Source: a virus
DNA length: 25,534 nt
Reading direction: 5' to 3' (one strand)
IMG/VR virus record: IMGVR_UViG_3300048924_000276
Coordinates: 1-25,534 of that record
The notes below the pieces were generated by a model. It saw nothing but the letters and a program-made list of their open reading frames with translations, was not told where the DNA came from and did not search any database. Of the stretch, positions 6,604 through 13,575 are shown in pieces. The translations under genes were made by a program, and so were the position numbers. Each line of letters starts with the position of its first letter. Positions within the stretch are counted from its first letter, which is position 1.

Positions 6604-7331
6604 AATACAACCTTATGGATGCTAAAAACCTTATCCATGGGGAATTCAAGCTCATGTCCTTCGCCATCGGCGGGATTGTACTGGTACAGTCTGAGGACTT
6701 GAGAGTTCTGGCTTTCGTATCGCTTAATGTAGCTGAAGACCTCGCCGCTCTCATCGTCGCCGAGTATCTGCACAATAACGTCGTCGCCTTTGCGATAGCG
6801 AGCATTGGGGTTTACCCACGCCGTTTCGCCATGAAAGAACCTCGGCTCTCCGGAGGTGCCTTGTACTTGGACCGCGTAAGCTCCCTCGACTCCTTCGAGG
6901 CCGGGCGGGCAGAAGACCCGCGCTATGTCTTGCCCGTTCATTATGAAGCGGCCGTTTGCGCCTGCAGAAATCTGGCCGCGCAAAGGAATTGATGTGTCTC
7001 CGGGAAATGCCTGCCACTTAGGCGGGAAGCTAGCATTTGGTGATGGGCGAGATTGCGCCGGCATCGCCGTTGAATGATCTTGCCGGTCGGAAATCCAGCT
7101 AGCCATTTCCTCGTAGCCCGGCGGCAATTCGTTGAAGAATTTGGCGATCCCGTGGAGTTCTTCCAAGGCGATCCTGCGAGGCTCTTTTCCAGCCTCCAAG
7201 TTCTTCATGCGCGTGATTTGCGTCGGGCTGACACCCAGGGTGCGCGCGAGCGCACTTGCAGTGCCGTGTGGCGCGGCATCCAACTTGTTGGTCAACCAGC
7301 GTTTGATTTCGTGTTGCGGGTCTAGCATCAT
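6588..7331 (-). CDS. CI-like phage repressor (HTH plus S24/LexA-type C-terminal domain)
   Basis: 247 aa from the MMLDP start; the frame is open to 7436 but that extension runs through the divergent promoter. An N-terminal HTH (TASALARTLGVSPTQITRMK, about 24-43) is joined by a proline-rich linker to an S24 domain: the cleavage-type AG dipeptide in QISAGANG (about 121-128), the nucleophile region GTSGEPRFFHGE, and the lysine in YIKRYE. The usual GDSMEP is GTSGEP here, keeping the serine but losing D and M. It should hold the lysogenic state by binding the GCGAT/ATCGC dyads, and RecA-stimulated self-cleavage would lift it. An ATG-ATG start with weak ribosome site suggests low expression. Confidence 0.9.
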   Translation of the reverse strand: MMLDPQHEIKRWLTNKLDAAPHGTASALARTLGVSPTQITRMKNLEAGKEPRRIALEELHGIAKFFNELPPGYEEMASWISDRQDHSTAMPAQSRPSPNASFPPKWQAFPGDTSIPLRGQISAGANGRFIMNGQDIARVFCPPGLEGVEGAYAVQVQGTSGEPRFFHGETAWVNPNARYRKGDDVIVQILGDDESGEVFSYIKRYESQNSQVLRLYQYNPADGEGHELEFPMDKVFSIHKVVFHAML

Positions 7332-7337
7332 TTGACT

Positions 7338-7421
7338 TTCGCGTAATCCGCAAAAAAATCCATCGCGAAAAACGCCATGGTGCGGTTGACAAAAAGTAGC
7401 GATAATCGCAAAGATCGCGAT
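7338..7421. promoter_or_regulatory. Divergent cI/cro operator region
   Basis: Four dyad-like sites occupy the interval between the divergent repressor and Cro-like genes: GCGTAATCCGC (7341-7351), TCGCGA (7363-7368), GCGATAATCGC (7399-7409) and ATCGCGAT (7414-7421). TTGACA at 7386-7391 is a consensus -35 for the rightward promoter. A -10 about 17 bases on would fall inside or beside the 7399-7409 dyad, so repressor binding would occlude polymerase. The rightward start codon at 7422 follows directly, suggesting a very short or leaderless 5' end. Confidence 0.75.
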
Positions 7422-7664
7422 ATGAGCGAAAAACACCTAGATCCGGCAAAGTCTGTCATTGCCAAAATTGGGATTGGCGAAGTGTCTGCCATCACTGGCA
7501 AGCACATTTCGCGTGTTTACCGCTGGATGTATCCAAGGCATCGCGGCGGCACGGGTGGAATTATTCCGCAGGCTGATGCGTTTCGTTTGCTTGCCCATGC
7601 AAGGGCAACCGGCCTCGATCTCAAGCCGGATGACTTCTTTTCGTTTGCGGAGGCCGCAGAATGA
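7422..7664 (+). CDS. Cro-like regulator
   Basis: 80 aa, divergent from the repressor, with a helix-turn-helix in GIGEVSAITGKHISRVYRWMYPRHRGGTGG (about residues 17-46) and a short C-terminal helix pair. This is the pattern of small YdaS/Cro-type phage proteins that read a regulated gene's operator and switch the phage to lytic growth. The ATG at 7422 is chosen because the promoter -35 (7386) and the operators lie upstream of it; the open frame extends to 7377 but would require a start upstream of that promoter. No clear Shine-Dalgarno is present, consistent with a leaderless message. Confidence 0.8.
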   Translation: MSEKHLDPAKSVIAKIGIGEVSAITGKHISRVYRWMYPRHRGGTGGIIPQADAFRLLAHARATGLDLKPDDFFSFAEAAE

Positions 7665-7711
7665 CCGGCCTCGCTCATCTTTTGCGCGGCCAATCCTCCC
7701 GGCCCGCTGCA

Positions 7712-7753
7712 CCCCGCGCCGTGGCGCTTTCTTGTCTGCCGCCCGGCGCGGGG
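7712..7753 (+). terminator. Strong hairpin downstream of the Cro-like gene (tR1-like position)
   Basis: CCCCGCGCCG (7712-7721) pairs perfectly with CGGCGCGGGG (7744-7753) across a 22-nt loop, and the downstream bases ATTTCTCGTTTT are T-rich. The position after cro and before the next regulator is that of lambda tR1. It could reduce read-through into the early genes unless polymerase is modified. Confidence 0.5.
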
Positions 7754-7817
7754 ATTTCTCGTTTTGCATGTGGGCCTCCGTAGCTTCGTAACGCCCTGAA
7801 TTTCTCATCTTCGATCA

Positions 7818-7860
7818 TTTCCCACCACGGGAAAAACACCGGGAATTTCCCGGTGCGGGA
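7818..7860. promoter_or_regulatory. Palindromic operator-like cluster before the second regulator
   Basis: CACCGGGAATTTCCCGGTG (7837-7855) is a perfect 9-1-9 palindrome. Next to it TTTCCC and GGGAAA (7818-7834) form another dyad, and GGGAAA recurs at 7857. The motif differs from the GCGAT/ATCGC operators, so a different protein may bind it. It may also act as a 5'-leader hairpin for the gene starting at 7874. Confidence 0.55.
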
Positions 7861-7873
7861 AAGGTTTTGTCTC

Positions 7874-8371
7874 ATGAATCAAACTGCATGGTTCCACCGC
7901 ATCAAGGCGGCACAGCGCGATCTCATCCGACTTGTCGGCGGCATCGAGCGGGCTGCGGAAATCTCTTCGATTTCGAAAAGTCACATCGGGCGCATGAACA
8001 ATGCGACGGACCCGGAAATGATGCCGTTGCACGCGGTCTACGCCCTGGAATCCGATTGCGGCGTGCAGGTCGTCACTTCGGCGATGGCGGAGCTGCACGG
8101 CAAGCGGTTGGTCGAGCCGGAAAGCGAGCGCGGGGCCGATCACTGCCTTATCGCCGCCTATTCCGACATGGTGCGCAAGGCCGGCGACCTGATTTCGGGC
8201 GGGGCAGTTGCGATTGCCGATCTCATGGTGACGCCAGCGGAAGCGACCAAGATGGACCGGGACGCGGCGGAACTGGAAATCGGGATTGCGGCGCTCCGCA
8301 AGGCGCTCGCCAACGTGAAAGCACGCGGCGGGCAGAGGGTCGGCCTCCATGCGGTTGGAGGCGGACAATGA
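7874..8371 (+). CDS. Phage HTH regulator (CII/Cro-like)
   Basis: 165 aa. The N-terminal half has an HTH-like segment LVGGIERAAEISSISKSHIGRMNNA (about residues 17-41) followed by a second helix bundle (MMPLHAVYALESDCGVQVVTSAMAEL), the arrangement of CII-type and related phage regulators. The C-terminal half (residues 80-165) is helical with AAYSDMVRKAGDLISGG and an alanine-rich coiled-coil-like helix, possibly an oligomerisation domain. AAAGG precedes the ATG; the start at 7874 is preferred to an upstream in-frame ATG within the palindrome. It overlaps the next gene by an ATGA junction. Its own upstream palindrome suggests autoregulation. CII equivalence is by position and fold only. Confidence 0.7.
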   Translation: MNQTAWFHRIKAAQRDLIRLVGGIERAAEISSISKSHIGRMNNATDPEMMPLHAVYALESDCGVQVVTSAMAELHGKRLVEPESERGADHCLIAAYSDMVRKAGDLISGGAVAIADLMVTPAEATKMDRDAAELEIGIAALRKALANVKARGGQRVGLHAVGGGQ

Positions 8372-8616
8372 AGCCTCAAACCGATCCCGCCATTGATGAA
8401 TTGATGTCCCGCCCCTTGTCCGAACGTGCAAGGGGTTTTCTGCGTGAAGTGCAGTTTGCCGGGGGACGCGTCGAGATCGCAACCGGCCTTGGCCGTCGCT
8501 TGCTCGCTTTGGAGTGCCGCCGCTGCGGCTATGTCCATATCTCCCAAGACGAACGAACAGCAAAACTGACCGGCCTCGGGCAAGCCTACCTCGATCGATT
8601 GATGAGGGCGAACTAA
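8368..8616 (+). CDS. Hypothetical early phage protein (82 aa)
   Basis: 82 aa, translationally coupled: its ATG overlaps the previous stop (ATGA) and its TAA shares a base with the next ATG. The protein contains one CxxC pair (LECRRCGYVHI, about residues 51-61) after an RGFLREVQFAGGRVEIATGLGRRLLAL helix-strand unit, resembling small wHTH or zinc-finger-like phage proteins. Its C-terminus (LTGLGQAYLDRLMRAN) looks like the last helix of a winged-helix domain. No named family is recognised; early DNA-metabolism context. Confidence 0.75.
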   Translation: MKPQTDPAIDELMSRPLSERARGFLREVQFAGGRVEIATGLGRRLLALECRRCGYVHISQDERTAKLTGLGQAYLDRLMRAN

Positions 8617-10013
8617 TGCCCGTCTATCAATCCGTAAAACTCCCCAAGCCCGGTCCGAACGCGCTAGCGCTCATCACGACAGCGGTAAGCGAAGGCGTCG
8701 TAAAGGCGACAGAGCCAAGACATGTGACGGCGGCAAACAATGCCGTTGGTAACGGTTATCTGAAACGCGACAAGCAAGACGCGAAAACCTACTATCCGAC
8801 CGAGCGCGCCCGCGAAGTGCTGGCGATGCTGCAAGGCATAGCGGAACCGGGCGACTTGCCCATTTCTGCGGATATCCCTCAAAATCTGCCGGATATCCTG
8901 CCCGCCTCCGACGCCTCCGGACTGGTCGCAACCGTCGAGCGGGCGCGGGCGTTGCTGGACGAGGGCGATATCGTCAACGCTCGTATCGTCGCCTCGGTTG
9001 CATATGCCACGGCCAAGACGGCGGCGCAATTCGCCAAACAGATCGGCGCGACGGAAAAGCTGATAGCCAAGGCGCGGCGGATGCAGGCCGACGCACTGCT
9101 GATCGAAGCCCGCGCGAAAATCCTGATCGCGGACAAGTGGGATGAGGCGCAGGCTTCGGGTAAGGCGTCAAAAGGCGGTCGGCCCAAAACCGTTTCCGAT
9201 GGAAACAGTTTTACGTCGGAGGAAACCGGCCTTTCCCGCAAGGAAATCCACGAAGCGCGCAAACTGGCAGCGGCGGAACATCGCGAGCCGGGCATTGTCG
9301 AGCGTGCAATTCAGGCGCGGCTTTCTGCCGGGCTTGGGCCGACCCGCGCCAATCTTCGGGCGGCGGTGGGCACGGCGAGCGCCTCGAAAGAGGCGCGTGG
9401 ACAGAACCTTTATGAAACTCCGCCGGAAGCGATGCATACGCTTCTCGCCCTCGAAACCTTTTCCGCCACGGTTCTTGAGCCGGCCTGCGGTCGCGCGGCG
9501 ATTGCTCGTATGCTTGAGCGGGCTGGCTACAGTGTCGTTCTCGCCGATCTGCTCGATTACGGCACTGCGGACCAGCACGGCGAATTGCAGGCGGTGCAAG
9601 ACTTCCTGACTTCGCAGCCGGCGGAACATGGATCTTACGATATCGTGACGAATCCGCCCTATGGCGAGGTTCTAAATGGGTTTGTCGCCCATGCCCTGCG
9701 GGTATTCCGTCCCCGCAAGATGGCCTTGCTGCTCAATCTCAATTTCCTGTGCGGCTTCGCGGACGATGACCGCAATTTCGTCATGGACGATTGCCCGCCG
9801 GCTCGCGTCCACGTTTTCGCACGGCGGCTTCCGATGATGCATCGCGACGGGTGGGATGGCGAGAAAGCCAGCAGCCGCATGAATACCGCGTGGTTCGTTT
9901 GGGAGCTGCGAGACGACGGCACCTATGGCGACAGCACCACCATTCGCCGGGTGGACTGGAAAGACTACATGCCCGCCGAAACCGCGCCTGCGGTGGAAAG
10001 CGAGGCTGCATGA
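8616..10013 (+). CDS. Orphan N6-adenine-type DNA methyltransferase fused to a DNA-binding N-terminal region
   Basis: 465 aa. The C-terminal part carries SAM motif I (LEPACGRAA, about 287-295) and the catalytic NPPY (TNPPYGE, about 345-351), the signature of amino-methyltransferases acting on adenine N6 or cytosine N4. The N-terminal 75 residues look like a winged helix (ALALITTAVSEGV, then TYYPTERAREVLAML). The centre is alanine-rich and helical, with a GGRPKTVSDGNSF segment of the kind seen in ParB-like phage proteins. No restriction partner is adjacent, so it is probably an orphan methylase protecting phage DNA or controlling replication. Both junctions overlap neighbouring genes (TAATG, ATGA). 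Confidence 0.85.
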   Translation: MPVYQSVKLPKPGPNALALITTAVSEGVVKATEPRHVTAANNAVGNGYLKRDKQDAKTYYPTERAREVLAMLQGIAEPGDLPISADIPQNLPDILPASDASGLVATVERARALLDEGDIVNARIVASVAYATAKTAAQFAKQIGATEKLIAKARRMQADALLIEARAKILIADKWDEAQASGKASKGGRPKTVSDGNSFTSEETGLSRKEIHEARKLAAAEHREPGIVERAIQARLSAGLGPTRANLRAAVGTASASKEARGQNLYETPPEAMHTLLALETFSATVLEPACGRAAIARMLERAGYSVVLADLLDYGTADQHGELQAVQDFLTSQPAEHGSYDIVTNPPYGEVLNGFVAHALRVFRPRKMALLLNLNFLCGFADDDRNFVMDDCPPARVHVFARRLPMMHRDGWDGEKASSRMNTAWFVWELRDDGTYGDSTTIRRVDWKDYMPAETAPAVESEAA

Positions 10014-10558
10014 CGACGCCAGCCCAAGCCGCACGCGAAAGCGAGAAAGCGCGCGTTTCCAGATTGACCGGTATCGTGGATCTTTGCCAAGGCGACCGAT
10101 GGTCCATCGACACCGATGGCGGGATGACGCGCATCGTTGTTCGGCGCGCGACAGGCGAGCAAGCTGTGCTTTGCACGATGCACGCCGATGCCCTTCCCGA
10201 AGATATTGAGCTTATCAGCGGCGCACTTGAAAACGTGGTGCTGTTTTTAGAGCTTCGTCGCCGTGCAGTCGTCGCGTTGCGGCAAAGCCAGCCTCAAAGG
10301 GAAGTACCGCGCCAGTTGCGCGACGGCGATTTCGCGGCGAATGCGGCCATGCTCTGCGCCGAAAAGCCGTTCCATCGCTTTCTTGAACGTCGGGACAGCA
10401 GCCGGGCAATCCACAACAAAGACCATGCCGATACCGTGCTGAAAAAGCTGCTCGGCATTTCCAGCAAAACACAGATCAACACCGAAGCGCGCGCGCAGAT
10501 GGCCTTTCTGGACCTGCGCGCGGATTTCGAGGTGTGGAAACAGGGCAGGGGCCAATGA
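10010..10558 (+). CDS. Hypothetical early phage protein (182 aa)
   Basis: 182 aa, ATGA-coupled at both ends. Residues 20-70 form a small beta-rich unit (WSIDTDGGMTRIVVRRATGEQAVLCTMH), followed by helices with an arginine-rich stretch (FLELRRRAVVALRQ). The C-terminal part (AAMLCAEKPFHRFLERRD, then NKDHADTVLKKLLGISSKTQINTE) resembles a family found beside replication genes in rhizobial phages. There is no catalytic motif I can name. Position between a methylase and a zinc-finger protein in the early operon suggests a role in DNA metabolism. Confidence 0.75.
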   Translation: MTTPAQAARESEKARVSRLTGIVDLCQGDRWSIDTDGGMTRIVVRRATGEQAVLCTMHADALPEDIELISGALENVVLFLELRRRAVVALRQSQPQREVPRQLRDGDFAANAAMLCAEKPFHRFLERRDSSRAIHNKDHADTVLKKLLGISSKTQINTEARAQMAFLDLRADFEVWKQGRGQ

Positions 10559-11199
10559 GCGAGCGCGATTTTCCAGAAGAGTCCATTTCCTACGGCGACA
10601 AGTCCACCAAGGCGATGAAGATCGTGTGCGCCTGCTGCAACGCGGTCGCCTACTTCCCCTTTCAGACAGGGGCAAACCGAAAGCCGCCGGTTGCGGCAAT
10701 TCAGCATTTTCAGAACAAGGGATGGGTGGTCGGCAACGGCCCGCGCAAGGATTTTTGCCCGCTCCACGCCAGCCCGGCCAAACGTAAAGGAACGACAGTC
10801 GTGGCTAACATTTCCGCTTCGTCCAGTGCCGAAAAGCCGCGCGAGATGACGCGCGAGGATCGCCGGATCATTAACGACAAGCTGGATGCGGTCTATGCCA
10901 AGGATGCTTACAAAGCGCCCTGGACTGATGCCGCCGTTGCCAAGGATTTGGGCGTACCGCGCGATTGGGTCGCACAAGTTCGCGAACATTTCTTCGGGCC
11001 GGCAGCATCCAATCCGCTGTTTGATGAAATGCTTGCCGGCATGGCGCAAATCGAGGCTGCGTTCAAGGGCTACGCCGAACTCTGCTCCGCCGCCGAAAAG
11101 GCCGCAGAAGCGCAAAGGCTCGCCCATACCGATCTGTGCAAGCAGATGGACGCCTATCGCGCCGTAGCGCGCAGGGTTGAGCGCGAGGTGGGGCGATGA
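10555..11199 (+). CDS. Hypothetical early phage protein with N-terminal zinc-finger-like cysteines
   Basis: 214 aa, ATGA-coupled to its neighbours. The N-terminal 80 residues carry CACCNAVAYFPF and, about 40 residues later, DFCPLH, a plausible C-C...C-H zinc site. Residues 100-145 form an HTH-like segment (DAAVAKDLGVPRDWVAQVREHFFG). The C-terminal 60 residues are a long alanine/glutamate helix (AELCSAAEKAAEAQRLAHTDL), likely coiled coil. The combination suggests a nucleic-acid-binding, self-associating protein in the early DNA-metabolism operon. No family name can be assigned. Confidence 0.75.
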   Translation: MSERDFPEESISYGDKSTKAMKIVCACCNAVAYFPFQTGANRKPPVAAIQHFQNKGWVVGNGPRKDFCPLHASPAKRKGTTVVANISASSSAEKPREMTREDRRIINDKLDAVYAKDAYKAPWTDAAVAKDLGVPRDWVAQVREHFFGPAASNPLFDEMLAGMAQIEAAFKGYAELCSAAEKAAEAQRLAHTDLCKQMDAYRAVARRVEREVGR

Positions 11200-11489
11200 G
11201 CGCGCTTCTCCCTATCGTAGAAGAGCTTGCCGATTGCGAGACGGATGCGCAGCGCGCAGACTGGCTTTTGCGCGTCCCGGCTGGCGTGATCTGCCGCGAT
11301 AGCAGCGCCATCCGCCGCATTCTGATGGAAGCCCGCTTCACGCTCGGCGTGCAGGCGTTCGACTTGGAATTTGCGGCCCTCAACGCAACTCGTCTGGCGG
11401 ACGGTGGATTGCCGCAGACGGTCGTTCTTGGCGTGCAGGCCGTTCGCTCGTTTCTGCGCGAAATCGTGCGGAAAGGCGGTGCATTGTGA
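11196..11489 (+). CDS. Hypothetical early phage protein (97 aa)
   Basis: 97 aa, ATGA-coupled upstream and GTGA-coupled to the replication gene downstream. It is a mostly helical protein: EELADCETDAQRADWLLRVP, then ICRDSSAIRRILMEARF, then LGVQAFDLEFAALNATRL, then a last helix VQAVRSFLREIVRKGG. No motif or family is recognised. Close coupling to the replication initiator suggests it is needed in similar amounts, for example as an accessory replication or helicase-loading factor, but nothing in the sequence demonstrates this. Confidence 0.7.
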   Translation: MSALLPIVEELADCETDAQRADWLLRVPAGVICRDSSAIRRILMEARFTLGVQAFDLEFAALNATRLADGGLPQTVVLGVQAVRSFLREIVRKGGAL

Positions 11490-12709
11490 GCAGCGAGGCG
11501 ACTATTCGGCGCGGCGCGCGAAATGCCCGCTATACCGCCGTTCCCAATCACGTATTCGAGGATGACCGTCTTTCCATGGAAGCGCGTTGGCTGCTCGGCT
11601 ACCTGCTATCGAAGCCGGACAACTGGACCGTCGTTATTGGCGACATCATCAAGAAGGGCGGTTGCGGACGCGACAAGGCCCGCAAGATGATCGCCGAATT
11701 GGTCGATTGCGGCTATGCGGAGCGCGAGCAATCGCGCGAAGACGGCAAGTTCGGCGCATCCAATCTGGTTATCTTTGACGAGCCGCGTTCCCCTCCGGTC
11801 GCCGACGCGCCGCGCGGGGACAGCGAGAGTGTTGCATTTCTACCGCAGACTGAAATGCCGTCGCCGGCAAAACCGTCGCCGGTTTTACCGTCGCCGGCAA
11901 AATCGGCACATAGTAATAACTCATCTCTAGCAAATACTGATTATCAGCAAGAGAGAGATGCGCGTGACGAAGGCTCGGAAGAAAAGCCGGAAGCCGTCGA
12001 GCGCGCTTTCCGTCGCTGGTATGCCAAATGGCCGACGCGGGACAAGGACAGCGAATACGCTGGCCGGAAGGCGTGGCAGAAGCTCTCGCAAGAGCAGCGC
12101 GCCGAATGCATCGCCAAATCCCCGACCTACATCGAGCGCGCCGAGAAAGCGAAAATCTCGGTTCCGTGGGCCGGCGCTTACCTGACCGGGCGAGATTGGG
12201 AAAAGCTTGAGGACCCGAAGTCGGACGTTGCTCTGCCAATCGTCCACAAGCCGTATTCGAGGGCATGGCACGCCGGACGTTGTGCCGAGTTGCTGAAACC
12301 CGCATCGGCCACCATGCCGGCATTGCCGCCGTTGCTTCGGTCCCTCGTGGCCGAAGGTGGCGAACGGGCTGATGCCATCCTGCGGGACCGTCGCATCAAG
12401 CATGGCTGGCCGAAGGTCAACACCATGGATGAGCGCGTACAGGACCGTAAGGGCGTGACGGTGGCTCCGAACGTCTTCCGCGTCTCCGAAGGTTTCGACA
12501 GCGTTGGCCGCACTGGCGAGTTGTGCGCGGCATGGGAGCGGTTCTTTGCCAGAACCGGATTGCCATGGGTGCCAACGCCAGACGGGAACGTCGAACGTTT
12601 CTTTTTCCCGCCTGTCTCATCCGAAATCACCGACTTGGACGTGGCGGTTAGTGAGGCGTGGTTTGCATTTGAACGGCTAGTTAACGAGGGAATTTCCAAT
12701 GATGCATAA
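11486..12709 (+). CDS. Phage replication initiator-like protein (O-like, wHTH)
   Basis: 407 aa from a GTG start overlapping the previous TGA. Residues 10-90 form a winged helix of the kind found in phage replication proteins (TAVPNHVFEDDRLSMEARWLL, then KPDNWTVVIGDIIKKGGCGRDKARKMIAELVDCGYAER). A proline/serine low-complexity linker follows (SPAKPSPVLPSPAKS, about 125-139), then a helical domain with RRWYAKWPTRDKDSEYAGRKAW, typical of proteins that load a host helicase. The linker coincides with three 15-bp DNA repeats and an AT-rich stretch, as in the lambda origin inside gene O. Its 3' end overlaps the NusG-like gene by 11 nt. Replication role is inferred from domain type and context. Confidence 0.8.
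   Translation: MSSEATIRRGARNARYTAVPNHVFEDDRLSMEARWLLGYLLSKPDNWTVVIGDIIKKGGCGRDKARKMIAELVDCGYAEREQSREDGKFGASNLVIFDEPRSPPVADAPRGDSESVAFLPQTEMPSPAKPSPVLPSPAKSAHSNNSSLANTDYQQERDARDEGSEEKPEAVERAFRRWYAKWPTRDKDSEYAGRKAWQKLSQEQRAECIAKSPTYIERAEKAKISVPWAGAYLTGRDWEKLEDPKSDVALPIVHKPYSRAWHAGRCAELLKPASATMPALPPLLRSLVAEGGERADAILRDRRIKHGWPKVNTMDERVQDRKGVTVAPNVFRVSEGFDSVGRTGELCAAWERFFARTGLPWVPTPDGNVERFFFPPVSSEITDLDVAVSEAWFAFERLVNEGISNDA
11858..11950. other. Candidate phage replication origin (iterons plus AT-rich region)
   Basis: Three contiguous 15-bp units begin CCGTCGCCGG: two identical (11858-11872 and 11888-11902, ending CAAAA) and a middle one ending TTTTA. The junction also forms an AAAACCG/CGGTTTT inverted repeat with a TCGC loop. 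An AT-rich segment follows at about 11909-11950 (TAGTAATAACTC, then AAATACTGATTATCAG). This order, repeats then AT-rich DNA inside the initiator gene, matches lambdoid origins. Confidence 0.5.
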
Positions 12710-13394
12710 CGTGAAAACCTACGCCGCCTGCAAGACGGTTGATACTACCCTCTACGACGCATCGAAGTTCGACGCTTTGCTTGATCGTGTCGTGGCGCGG
12801 AAGCGAATCAAGGCGACCATGCTCTCCATGGCATCCGAATCGCACCCGTCGTTCGCCAGCATGGCGGCGTGGTTTGCGATCCAGACCCCTGACCATCGTG
12901 AGCTGGTTGTAAAAAAACTTTTGGATGACGAAAAAATTGTCACGGCATTTCCGATGGTGCCGGGACCTCGCACCTACAAACGCGGACGAGTTTCTGAGGG
13001 CGAGAAGACGCCTTTGCTCGCCGGCTATCTCCTCATCAAAATTGTTCCGTCGCCCGCTGCCTTCGTTGGTCTGCGCCAAGTAAAAGGCGTGGTCGATATC
13101 GTTGGCGGGTGCGAAAAGCCGTGGCGTGTATCACAGGAAGATGTGAGCCGATTCATCGCGTTGACGGATCTGGAATTGCGCGCCGCTGCTGATTTTGAGT
13201 TCAACCTGAGCGACCGTGTGCTCTTCAGCTTCGGTCCTTTCAAGGGGATTGAGGGGACGATTGAGAAACTCCACACAACCCGCCTCCATCGCAATGACAG
13301 CCCGGTTACGCTGCATGCAGACATCACAGTTTGCGTCCATGGGCAGTGGCATAACCTCAAGCGCACCCCTCTTGCATTGCTCGGAAAGCTGTGA
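12699..13394 (+). CDS. Phage-encoded NusG-family protein (NGN plus KOW)
   Basis: 231 aa. After a 50-residue N-terminal extension, residues about 57-125 look like an NGN domain: WFAIQTPDHRELVVKKLL, then FPMVPGPRTYKRGR, then AGYLLIKIVPSPAAF and VKGVVDIVGG. A KOW-like motif follows near 170-190 (DRVLFSFGPFKGIEGTIEKL). NusG-family proteins bind the RNA polymerase clamp and suppress pausing; specialised paralogs such as RfaH or LoaP act on chosen operons. This one ends the early operon and lies directly upstream of a structured RNA and the late genes, as expected for an antitermination factor. GAGGG precedes the ATG; MMHN may also start at the second ATG. Its function is inference. Confidence 0.8.
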   Translation: MMHNVKTYAACKTVDTTLYDASKFDALLDRVVARKRIKATMLSMASESHPSFASMAAWFAIQTPDHRELVVKKLLDDEKIVTAFPMVPGPRTYKRGRVSEGEKTPLLAGYLLIKIVPSPAAFVGLRQVKGVVDIVGGCEKPWRVSQEDVSRFIALTDLELRAAADFEFNLSDRVLFSFGPFKGIEGTIEKLHTTRLHRNDSPVTLHADITVCVHGQWHNLKRTPLALLGKL

Positions 13395-13399
13395 CTAAA

Positions 13400-13539
13400 A
13401 GGGACCAGGTTGATCTGATGATCTCGGTTAGCGTTTGACCCGCCCGACAAGAACGGGCCGGAAGTGAGGCAAAAGCCTCCGCGTGGGTAAACCAGTCAGA
13501 CCCTGCTTGAATGGCCTCGTCGGAGGCATCGATTCAAGC
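13400..13539 (+). ncRNA. Structured leader RNA between the NusG-like gene and the late operon
   Basis: The region folds by inspection into nested stems. AGGG (13400-13403) and TCTGA (13414-13418) pair with the contiguous TCAGA-CCCT (13496-13504). Inside, GTTT-g-ACCC (13433-13441) pairs with GGGTAAAC (13485-13492), closing a three-way junction with hairpins GCCCG/CGGGC (13442-13458, loop ACAAGAA) and GAGGC/GCCTC (13466-13479, loop AAAA). A third hairpin, GCTTGAAT/ATTCAAGC (13505-13539), contains an inner GCCTC/GAGGC stem with a GTCG loop. No reading frame covers it. Candidate roles are an antitermination (put/nut-like) signal or another cis-regulatory RNA. The fold was found by eye, not by energy calculation. 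Confidence 0.6.
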
Positions 13540-13575
13540 CCGGTGCTACTGCATTGCAAAAATCATCATCATGTC

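Noticed and set aside
7661-7783. A 40-codon frame whose ATG overlaps the stop of the Cro-like gene (ATGA).
   Set aside because: The product is rich in proline, arginine and serine with no fold, and most of it is the strong inverted repeat at 7712-7753; the hairpin explains the sequence better.
7805-8563. 252-codon minus-strand frame opposite the HTH regulator and the 82-aa gene.
   Set aside because: Shadow of two coupled genes with good starts; no start signal of its own and an arginine/histidine-rich composition typical of antisense frames.
11861-11902. Tandem 15-bp repeats considered as a CRISPR-like or microsatellite array.
   Set aside because: There are no spacers, the repeats are in frame and encode a proline/serine linker; an origin or linker expansion fits better.
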